From an uncultured Brevundimonas sp. (lineage in GTDB: Bacteria > Pseudomonadota > Alphaproteobacteria > Caulobacterales > Caulobacteraceae), in the NCBI RefSeq assembly GCF_943913055.1, contig NZ_CALTWS010000045.1, forward strand, positions 1 to 15,137: 15,137 nucleotides of DNA, written 5' to 3'. This document shows positions 1-5,172 of this stretch, in pieces; the first letter of the stretch is position 1, and each line of letters begins with the position of its first letter. The position numbers and the translations under genes are program-made. The notes beneath the pieces were generated by a model. The model ran no database searches and had not been told where the DNA came from. It was given only the letters and a program-made list of their open reading frames with translations.

Positions 1-469
1 CCATTCGCGCCCGCGATCCGGCGGCCCAAGCTGCAGCGAAGGCCGGATCACGGTGCAAGGCCCGCACCCGTTCACGGTGCTTTTCCGCGAAGCCGGGCTG
101 GTTCCAGAGCCGCCGCAGGTTGGCGGCGCTTTGCTCCCGCATTTCCGGGGTGGACATGCGGTCGCGGGCCATGCGCGACATGCGCGCGCGCTCTTCCGGG
201 GCCGCACACTGGCGGGCCTTGGCGCAGCCGAGACAAAGCCCCGACCGGCCGCGCGATCCCGCCGATTTGCAGTCGCCGGGCTGGCGACACCAGGCCGCGC
301 GGAGGGCGTCCGCATCGCCGGGTTCCCCCGCCTTCGGCGAGTCGGGATTGGCGCGACGTCTGATCTGGGTGCAACGCCGACACAGACCAGAGTTCCCGCG
401 CGAGCCCTTGGATGGGCAAGCGGCGGGCTTTTCACACCAGGCGATGCGAACGGCGGTCGTATCCGTCAT
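1..469 (-). CDS. Tandem four-cysteine motif protein (3' end cut by window edge)
   Basis: The frame is open from ATG at 469 to the window edge, about 156 residues. The start overlaps the methyltransferase stop by ATGA. Two copies of WC-x5-C-x11-C-x2-C lie at residues 11-33 and 60-82, both containing GSRGxSGLC. Cysteines are 12, 18, 30, 33 and 61, 67, 79, 82, exactly 49 residues apart, which suggests two zinc-binding modules. The region after them is basic and rich in Arg, Met and Trp, and ends in two units of the form LW/LH-x-x-[PD]-[GA]-FA (about residues 119-150), reminiscent of helical DNA-binding repeats in phage endonuclease-associated proteins. I do not recognise the family. A role beside the methyltransferase in DNA binding or modification is inference. 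The catalytic part, if any, would lie off the edge. Confidence 0.75.
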   Translation of the reverse strand, partial: MTDTTAVRIAWCEKPAACPSKGSRGNSGLCRRCTQIRRRANPDSPKAGEPGDADALRAAWCRQPGDCKSAGSRGRSGLCLGCAKARQCAAPEERARMSRMARDRMSTPEMREQSAANLRRLWNQPGFAEKHRERVRALHRDPAFAAAWAAGSRARM

Positions 470-2274
470 GCCGCCCGCCTTTGCGGTTCGGCCGGCGGGA
501 GGTTCGCGGCGATGATAGCGGCGCCGTTGATCGGGCTGACGCTGTTGCCGATCAGCAGGGTTTCGTCGGTCTTCGAAACCTTGCGGCCGAAGGCGTCCCA
601 GCCGGTGATGTAGGATTTCGGGAAGCCCTGGGCGGCCTTGAGTTCGTCCGGCGTCAGCATCCTCATGCCGATGTCGCCGATCTGCCATAGCTGGCCGCCG
701 ACCATGACCAGGCCGAACCGGGCGCGGCTGGTCACGCTATGCAGCGGGTCCGCGAGATCCTGACCTGTGGCCTCCCCGTAGTATTTGACCAGGAAGGCCC
801 GCAGCTCTTCACCGTGGGCCGCGAAGGGCCGGCGGAGCTGCTGTTGCAAGACGTAGTGGTGATTGCCCTGGGCCGTGACCGCCTTGACCGCGTCACGGGG
901 ATCGCCGCCGCCGGCGGCCTTGTTCGATCCATAGGCGTGGTCAAGGTGGGCGGTGACCAGGCGCTGGGTGGTTCCCCGACCGACGATCGTGCTGACCGGC
1001 GACCGCATGTCGTGGCCGACCATGCCGGTATTGGCCTGTTCCATGAACGCGGCGACCAGGCCGTGGCGCGTGGCCCCGGCCATGATCGTGTGCATGGGTT
1101 CGTCGGGAAGGTGGCCGGTGCTGTTCTCGCTGAACTTCGTCAGGAAGATCGAAGCCTGGGCGAAGCTCCCGCCCTTCGGATAGGCGGTGATCGTGCCTAG
1201 AGGGTCTTCCATCGAGTTCACGCGACGGCGCGAGCTGTTGGCGATTTCGGTCAGGAACGGCGTGACGATCGCCATTTCCCCGCGATGCGCGCCGGTGACG
1301 GTCGGAAGCGGTTCGTCCAGGGACCGCGAGCGGTCACTCTCCCCCCGATGCGTGAGCGGGACGATGAACGGTTCGGCCGCGCCGATGACGTAGCGCAGCG
1401 TCCCCTTGGCGATCCGTTGAAGGGTGGCGTCCTGTAGGGGCCGCTTGCACCGCAGCCCCTGTTCCTTGACCTGGTCAGGCGTCAGGAAGATCGACGGGCA
1501 AGGCAGGGTGAAGTCGATGATGTCGGCGGCCGGGACATAGGGCTTGAGACCCTTGGACGCGGCGACCTTCCGAGGGGCGTGGGTGATGTCCGGCCAGACG
1601 ATCGGGTGGCCGTCGCTGCGGGCGATGACGAACAGCCGCTTGCGGATCGTGGGGGCGCCATAGTCGGCGGCGATCAGCTCGCGCCACTCGACACGATAGC
1701 CGCACTGTTCCAGGCGGCGGACCCACAGGCGGAACGTCTGACCCTTTTTCGCCGGGTCCGGGATCAACTGCCCGTCTTCGCGCGGGATCAGCGGCGCCCA
1801 GTCCTGAAACTCTTCCACGTTCTCCAGGAAGATGACGTCCGGCTTCGCGTCGCCCAGCAGCTTGGCGACCTTGACCACCACCCAGGCCAGGCCACGGACG
1901 CGCGGCGACACCGGCGCGGAACCCTTGGCCTTGCTGAAATGGCGACAGTCGGGAGACGCCCAGAACGAACGCCACTTCACACCTGGCCGGATATGGCGGG
2001 GGTCCACGTCGAAGACGTCGGCGACGTAGTGTTCAGTGTCCGGGAAGTTCACCTGGTGGACGGCCAGGGCGGTCGCGTTGTGGTTCAGGGCGACGTCGGG
2101 ATGCTTCCCGAGCGCCATCTTGTAGGCTTCCGACGATCCGCCGGCGCCCGCGAAATAGACCACGTCCAGGTCCGCCGACGCGGCTGGCGCGGCATTGGCC
2201 AGCACGGTCGCCGCGACGACGCTCGCGCCGATCGCCCGCAGCCGCGACCCCCGTCGCATCCCCCTAAGCGTCAT
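466..2274 (-). CDS. Phage-type DNA (cytosine-5) methyltransferase
   Basis: Transfers a methyl group from S-adenosylmethionine to cytosine C5 in DNA. Motifs in the 602-aa product: motif I FAGAGG (about 41-46); motif IV SPDC with likely nucleophile Cys110, the SPDC form seen in some phage enzymes instead of PPC; motif VI ENV (151-153); motif VIII region YGAPTIRKRLFVIA (205-218); motif IX region LTPDELKAAQGFP (540-552); motif X GNSVSP (576-581). The target-recognition region between VIII and IX (about 320-527) holds six diverged copies of a [DE]xP[LM]xT[IV] unit. The start at 2274 is chosen for its ATGA overlap with the upstream gene. This leaves about 35 N-terminal residues, basic then Ala/Val-rich, that look like a signal peptide, which is odd for a cytoplasmic enzyme. 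No restriction enzyme is seen next to it, so self-protection or regulation is likelier than a restriction-modification pair. The target sequence cannot be read from the protein. Confidence 0.93.
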   Translation of the reverse strand: MTLRGMRRGSRLRAIGASVVAATVLANAAPAASADLDVVYFAGAGGSSEAYKMALGKHPDVALNHNATALAVHQVNFPDTEHYVADVFDVDPRHIRPGVKWRSFWASPDCRHFSKAKGSAPVSPRVRGLAWVVVKVAKLLGDAKPDVIFLENVEEFQDWAPLIPREDGQLIPDPAKKGQTFRLWVRRLEQCGYRVEWRELIAADYGAPTIRKRLFVIARSDGHPIVWPDITHAPRKVAASKGLKPYVPAADIIDFTLPCPSIFLTPDQVKEQGLRCKRPLQDATLQRIAKGTLRYVIGAAEPFIVPLTHRGESDRSRSLDEPLPTVTGAHRGEMAIVTPFLTEIANSSRRRVNSMEDPLGTITAYPKGGSFAQASIFLTKFSENSTGHLPDEPMHTIMAGATRHGLVAAFMEQANTGMVGHDMRSPVSTIVGRGTTQRLVTAHLDHAYGSNKAAGGGDPRDAVKAVTAQGNHHYVLQQQLRRPFAAHGEELRAFLVKYYGEATGQDLADPLHSVTSRARFGLVMVGGQLWQIGDIGMRMLTPDELKAAQGFPKSYITGWDAFGRKVSKTDETLLIGNSVSPINGAAIIAANLPPAEPQRRAA

Positions 2275-2453
2275 GCGGATCGCTCCACACGCAACAGGGC
2301 TTCGACCTCGCCGGGCGCGACGTCGGAATAGGCCCGTGCGGCCACGTCCCATTCCGCCCCGTCCGTGGCGTCGGGCGCAAACCCGCCGACCCCGCCGGTC
2401 CAGCGCGGACGCGGCGTGTAGGGCTGATACTTGGCCAGCGTCGGTTCGGTCAT
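2271..2453 (-). CDS. Small hypothetical protein (60 aa)
   Basis: This 60-aa product (begins MTEPTLAKYQ, ends VERSA) is too short to stand out alone but is supported by perfect ATGA overlaps on both sides: its ATG overlaps the stop of the 119-aa gene and its stop overlaps the methyltransferase start. The N-terminal half is rich in Pro, Tyr, Gly and Trp (PYTPRPRWTGGVGG); the C-terminal half is acidic and probably helical (about 34-57). No motif or family is recognised. As it is read just before the methyltransferase it may be expressed in fixed ratio with it, but no function can be assigned. Confidence 0.7.
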   Translation of the reverse strand: MTEPTLAKYQPYTPRPRWTGGVGGFAPDATDGAEWDVAARAYSDVAPGEVEALLRVERSA

Positions 2454-2809
2454 CCGTAGATGTCCTTCCGATCCTGGGCGGGTTCGTCCTGGTCCAGCAG
2501 CGCGCCGCAGCGCGTGGCCAGATCGGACACGGTCGTCAGGTCTTCGGCGCGCTGGGCGTCGGGACGGGGCCGGAACCAGGCTTCGCCCAGGCGAACCAGC
2601 TGGGAAAACGGGCTGGCCACGGTTCTTTGACCCGCCGGCATGATGCACTTCGCGGCCTTCTCCGCCGCGATCACGAAGCTGCGGACGATCTTCGGCGAGG
2701 AATCCAGCCGCAGCTTGGACGCGCGGGTGATCAGACGCCGCCACTGGCGGACATCCTTGTCGGACATGCGGGGCGCGACCCCGCGTCGGAAGGCGTGGCG
2801 ATGCGTCAT
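2450..2809 (-). CDS. Hypothetical protein of leftward operon (119 aa)
   Basis: The start MTHRHAF at 2809 is chosen because its ATG overlaps the stop of the upstream gene (ATGA); a start three codons earlier is possible. The first about 60 residues are strongly basic (repeated Arg/Lys, e.g. RQWRRLITRASKLRL) and predicted helical, while the last 40 are acidic, including a DQDEPAQDRKD tail. The charge split suggests a nucleic-acid- or protein-binding adaptor, but I recognise no domain. It is the third gene of the coupled leftward operon starting at the Cro-like gene. Confidence 0.75.
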   Translation of the reverse strand: MTHRHAFRRGVAPRMSDKDVRQWRRLITRASKLRLDSSPKIVRSFVIAAEKAAKCIMPAGQRTVASPFSQLVRLGEAWFRPRPDAQRAEDLTTVSDLATRCGALLDQDEPAQDRKDIYG

Positions 2810-2991
2810 GGCTCGCACCGATGCGGATCACCGGGCGCGAGCGGCGCGCCGCAGTCGCACAGGACCAGGTCGCGCCAGCCGTCGATCCAGAGTTCGAAGC
2901 GATCACTGGCGACGTCGGAAACGGGACACAGGACGCGGTCGGCGGCCTGGCGAGCCGCGACGGCTTCCGCCATGTCGCGAAACTCGCTCAT
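2806..2991 (-). CDS. Small Cys-containing hypothetical protein (61 aa)
   Basis: 61-aa product with ATGA overlaps at both ends, directly after the Cro-like gene. The N-terminus (about 1-20) is an Ala-rich helix; the C-terminal half has a cysteine at residue 22 and then CDCG and a terminal HRCEP. These cysteines plus histidine could bind one zinc ion as a small ribbon, though spacing does not match a family I know. No function is assigned. Small metal-binding proteins are common in early phage operons, which is the only contextual hint. Confidence 0.75.
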   Translation of the reverse strand: MSEFRDMAEAVAARQAADRVLCPVSDVASDRFELWIDGWRDLVLCDCGAPLAPGDPHRCEP

Positions 2992-3287
2992 GCCACACCG
3001 CCGGCGAGAGTTTCCGCGTCCTGCGGACCCTCGCGAAGGTGCGGTGGATAGAAGTCGCCCGCCGTGATTTCGGACTGGGTCCAGCCGACGATGCGTTCCA
3101 GCACGTCCTGGCGCGGTATCTGGCGCTTGGGATCGTCCCAGCGTCGGCAGTAGTGGCGCACCTGTTGCGGCCCGACGCCGATGACGGCGCCGACCGCGAC
3201 ATAGGTCAGATCGCGCTTGGCGATGAACCCGGCGAAGGCCGGACGGTCGGTCCAGTCAAGCGGCGGGGGTGCGGGTGGCATTTCCAT
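2988..3287 (-). CDS. Cro-like helix-turn-helix regulator
   Basis: First gene of the leftward operon, divergent from the CI-like repressor, which is the usual place of Cro. The 99-aa product has a helix-turn-helix-like core (KRDLTYVAVGAVIGVGPQQV, about 26-45), then RRWDDPKR, a RQDVLERIVGWTQ helix and the EITAGDFYPP ending that I recall from alphaproteobacterial phage Cro/CI-family regulators. It probably binds the operators at 3324-3359 and represses the repressor gene. The start MEMPPAP at 3287 is chosen because upstream codons in this frame run into the operator and begin only with TTG (at 3347). No strong ribosome site is visible, so the start is uncertain. Confidence 0.75.
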   Translation of the reverse strand: MEMPPAPPPLDWTDRPAFAGFIAKRDLTYVAVGAVIGVGPQQVRHYCRRWDDPKRQIPRQDVLERIVGWTQSEITAGDFYPPHLREGPQDAETLAGGVA

Positions 3288-3323
3288 TTCGACGCCCAAT
3301 GATTCGTTGGCGTCGAGAAAAGG

Positions 3324-3369
3324 GAACTGATTTGGTCCGGTTTGCAAACCATTTTGGTTCGGCTATGGT
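3324..3369. promoter_or_regulatory. Central operator/promoter region between cro-like and repressor genes
   Basis: Three overlapping or adjacent dyads are visible: a diverged site GAACTGATTTGGTCC (3324-3338, 11 of 15 matches to GAACCATTTTGGTTC), a perfect 12-bp palindrome GGTTTGCAAACC (3339-3350), and the repressor-type palindrome AACCATTTTGGTT (3347-3359). Centres of the first and last are 22 bp apart, about two helical turns. For the repressor gene, TTGCAA (3342-3347) and TATGGT (3364-3369) with 16 bp between them form a plausible promoter, so the last operator fills the spacer. On the other strand TTGACC (3373-3368) is a candidate -35 box for the cro-like gene, with no clear -10. Confidence 0.7.
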
Positions 3370-3420
3370 CAAGCCATGTTGGCTCTAACGGCGAACCGGG
3401 CGCTTATGCCCTTAAGGGGC

Positions 3421-4191
3421 ATGGCCAGCACCCCCCGAACCAGCTCGTTTAACGAACAACAGATCCTGGGCGAGGCGCTTAAGCGATTGCGCCAACGCGC
3501 CGGCCTCAGTCAGGAACAGGCTGCTGATAAGGCGGGCTTGGTCGAAATCACTTGGCGTCGCTACGAAAAAGGCAACCGTGGCGTCACCTTGGACAAGCTG
3601 ATCGGCTTGGCCACGGCGATCGGCTTCGATCGCGACGCCTTGATGCGCGAACAAGCCGGAGTGGCCAGCGGCCATGTCGCGCCGCCGACCGCGCGAGGAC
3701 ACATTGAGCGGGTCGCGGCCTTTACCCCGGCGCCGGGCGACACAGGCCTTGTCATCCGCGACCGCGTCCAGGCCGGGAACTGGCTGGAAGCCGACGACAC
3801 AGGCCAGTCCACCTATCGAACCTACCCCGCCGTCCGCGATGCCCGCTATCCCCACGCCGACCAGTGGCTTTCGGAAGTCATGGGCGACTCGGTCAACCGC
3901 CTGAACATCTTCGAAGGCGACATGGTCCACCTGGTGGACTGCATCGCCATTGGCTACCACCCCAGGACCGACGACGTCGTGGAAGTGGAACGGCTCCGCA
4001 ACGGCGGCGCCGAGCGGGAACTGACGATCAAACAGATCGAAATGGTCCAGGACGGCATGTTGCTGTGGCCCAGATCCACGAACACTCGCTGGTCCCAGCC
4101 GCTGGAACTGCGGGACGGAACCGGCGACGGCGAAGAGATTGAAGTCCGCATCCGTGGCCTTGTGATCGGCCTTCACCGCCGGTTTGGATAG
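3421..4191 (+). CDS. CI/LexA-type prophage repressor (XRE HTH plus S24 peptidase-like domain)
   Basis: Probable lysogeny repressor. With the start at 3421 the product is 256 aa. An XRE helix-turn-helix lies at about 15-66 (LGEALKRLRQRAGLSQEQAA, then EITWRRYEKGNRG). The C-terminal domain resembles S24 self-cleaving repressors: GDS with nucleophile Ser157, a following EGDMVHLVD strand, and candidate general base Lys204 in ELTIKQIE. An Ala118-Gly119 pair in VQAGNW lies 39 residues before the serine, close to the spacing in lambda CI, and is the likely autocleavage site. DNA damage would then induce the element. Start choice is open: 3421 has AAGGGG just upstream but very close, whereas ATG at 3376 falls almost where transcription from TATGGT should begin, so a leaderless 271-aa form is possible. 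Confidence 0.9.
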   Translation: MASTPRTSSFNEQQILGEALKRLRQRAGLSQEQAADKAGLVEITWRRYEKGNRGVTLDKLIGLATAIGFDRDALMREQAGVASGHVAPPTARGHIERVAAFTPAPGDTGLVIRDRVQAGNWLEADDTGQSTYRTYPAVRDARYPHADQWLSEVMGDSVNRLNIFEGDMVHLVDCIAIGYHPRTDDVVEVERLRNGGAERELTIKQIEMVQDGMLLWPRSTNTRWSQPLELRDGTGDGEEIEVRIRGLVIGLHRRFG

Positions 4192-4194
4192 GTC

Positions 4195-4224
4195 GGTTCG
4201 GTCTGACGAACCGCAGACCGAACC
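4195..4224. repeat. 11-bp perfect inverted repeat after repressor gene
   Basis: GGTTCGGTCTG (4195-4205) and CAGACCGAACC (4214-4224) are perfect complements around an 8-base spacer. A second, nested pairing CGGTTCG / CGAACCG (4194-4200 with 4207-4213) is possible. It begins 3 bases after the repressor stop but is followed by AAAATAG rather than a T-run, so it is not a classic terminator. The arms carry GGTTC/GAACC half-sites of the operator, so it may be a repressor-binding or dual-use element. Confidence 0.55.
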
Positions 4225-4276
4225 AAAATAGTTAGCCGATATGATTGACGGGCGAACCAAAATGGTTCGCTATGCC
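4221..4276 (+). promoter_or_regulatory. Rightward-operon promoter with two operators
   Basis: A diverged operator AACCAAAATAGTT (4221-4233) and a perfect 19-bp palindrome GCGAACCAAAATGGTTCGC (4252-4270) precede the first rightward gene. TTGACG (4245-4250) is a good -35 box; GCTATGCC (4269-4276) resembles the Caulobacter GCTANAWC -10 element, though the spacing (about 20 bp to TATGCC) is long. The repressor gene promoter has the same TGGTTCG then GCTATG arrangement, which supports both as repressor-controlled promoters. Repressor bound at 4252-4270 would sit between -35 and -10. Confidence 0.7.
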
Positions 4277-4313
4277 TCCGACGCGAGCGAATCGCGGTTC
4301 GGGAGACGACGTC

Positions 4314-4688
4314 ATGTCCATGCAAGCGGCCCGGTTGTTCGGCCGATCCGGTTCGGTCCCCGCTCAGGGCGGCCGGATTATCGACTTCCCTTCGACCCTC
4401 CGCCCAGACACGCGAAACTCCGCAGTCGTCGCGGGCGTCCTGCTGGCCCTGGAAGCCGACCCACTCGCCAATCCGGTCATCCTCCCCGCGCGGGGCATGG
4501 ACGGCGTCACCTATGTCGGGGCCTCGATCGGCGCCCACGCCTTCCGCCTGACCCCTGACGAAGCCCGCCTGACCGCCGACGCGATGTGGTTCGATCCCAG
4601 CGTCCCAGGCTTCGCCGACGTCGCCGCCCGCTTTCGCGACGCGGCCCGCGCCGCCGACCGCGCCTTCCTGCGGGGCGAACGGCTGTGA
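4314..4688 (+). CDS. First protein of rightward operon, hypothetical (124 aa)
   Basis: The start ATG at 4314 is supported by GGGAG at 4301-4305, eight bases upstream, and follows the operator-controlled promoter. It is therefore an immediate-early type gene. The 124-aa product has an N-terminal RIIDFPSTLRPDTRNSA stretch, a middle ARGMDGVTYVGASIGAHAFRL stretch and a long Ala/Arg-rich helix at the C-terminus (about 92-123). No catalytic motif or family is recognised. Its stop overlaps the next start (GTGA). An in-frame ATG lies two codons downstream. Confidence 0.75.
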   Translation: MSMQAARLFGRSGSVPAQGGRIIDFPSTLRPDTRNSAVVAGVLLALEADPLANPVILPARGMDGVTYVGASIGAHAFRLTPDEARLTADAMWFDPSVPGFADVAARFRDAARAADRAFLRGERL

Positions 4689-5050
4689 CCGATGCGAACG
4701 CCGGTCGCATCGGCGGCATGGCCGTCTCTGACGACACCTTCGAAGCGAAGTTCCGCGAGCCTTGCGAGGCTCGCCACATGGCCGCCTGCGGCGCATCGCC
4801 GTTCGGGTTCATGGAAGCCGTCATGGCCGCGCTCAAGCTCGCGCCGCGCCAGGTTATCGCCGTCGCCGAAGAGGCCGCGCCGGACGCCGAACCGGACGCC
4901 CCGCCGCCGCTGCGGTGCTGGATCGTCGCCCACGCCGAACAAGGTCAGCCCGGCCAGCGTGTCGCCCGTGTGGGTGGCATGAACGCCGACACCGTCAACC
5001 GCGCCCTCGCCGATCTGGCGGATCAGGCCGCGCTAGAGGCCGCCGCGTGA
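4685..5050 (+). CDS. Hypothetical protein (121 aa), GTG start
   Basis: The GTG at 4685 overlaps the upstream stop as GTGA, which decides the start; ATG at 4718 (MAVSDDTF) is an alternative. A 9-bp perfect inverted repeat occupies its codons 2-10 (4689-4713). The 121-aa product has EAKFREPCEARHMAACGASPFGFM (C27, C35), an acidic Pro/Ala linker (about 66-77), then a WIVAHAEQGQPGQRVARVGG segment and a helical end (NADTVNRALADLADQAA). The last part resembles a regulatory helix-turn-helix but is too short to call. Function unknown. Confidence 0.72.
   Translation: MTDANAGRIGGMAVSDDTFEAKFREPCEARHMAACGASPFGFMEAVMAALKLAPRQVIAVAEEAAPDAEPDAPPPLRCWIVAHAEQGQPGQRVARVGGMNADTVNRALADLADQAALEAAA
4689..4713. 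repeat. 9-bp perfect hairpin at a gene junction
   Basis: CCGATGCGA (4689-4697) and TCGCATCGG (4705-4713) pair perfectly around a 7-base loop, directly after the GTGA overlap. A near copy (GATGCGA, 7 bases, TCGTATC; 443-463) lies at the start of the truncated cysteine-motif gene on the other arm, with 19 of 21 bases identical. Confidence 0.6.
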
Positions 5051-5172
5051 TGGCCCAGTTCCTCTTGGGAGTGCTGGCGACCTGGCTGTTCTGCCTCCCC
5101 CTGACCGTCGTCGCCATCGCCCTCTTCCTCGCCGCCAAGTCCGGCGACCAGCCGAAAGACCCCGAAGCATGA
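5050..5172 (+). CDS. Small single-pass membrane protein (40 aa)
   Basis: This 40-aa ORF starts in a TGATG overlap with the previous gene and ends in an ATGA overlap with the ParB-like gene. Residues about 4-28 (FLLGVLATWLFCLPLTVVAIALFL) form one clear transmembrane helix followed by a short charged tail (AKSGDQPKDPEA) that is probably cytoplasmic or periplasmic. No family is recognised. Possible roles include a host-membrane effector or a superinfection-exclusion factor, but this is speculation. Coupling at both ends is strong evidence that it is translated. Confidence 0.75.
   Translation: MAQFLLGVLATWLFCLPLTVVAIALFLAAKSGDQPKDPEA

Noticed and set aside
53..613. Long + strand open frame at the left edge
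   Set aside because: It lies opposite the cysteine-motif gene and the methyltransferase end, both supported by motifs and an ATGA overlap. Its product is low-complexity Arg/Ala-rich.
466..2274. Restriction-modification system
   Set aside because: No restriction endonuclease motif is visible in the neighbouring genes; the adjacent cysteine-module protein is cut by the window edge, so a nuclease cannot be excluded but is not shown.
3412..4260. 282-aa minus-strand frame over the repressor gene
   Set aside because: It mirrors a well-supported HTH/S24 repressor; high GC content produces long antisense frames and no motif is seen in it.
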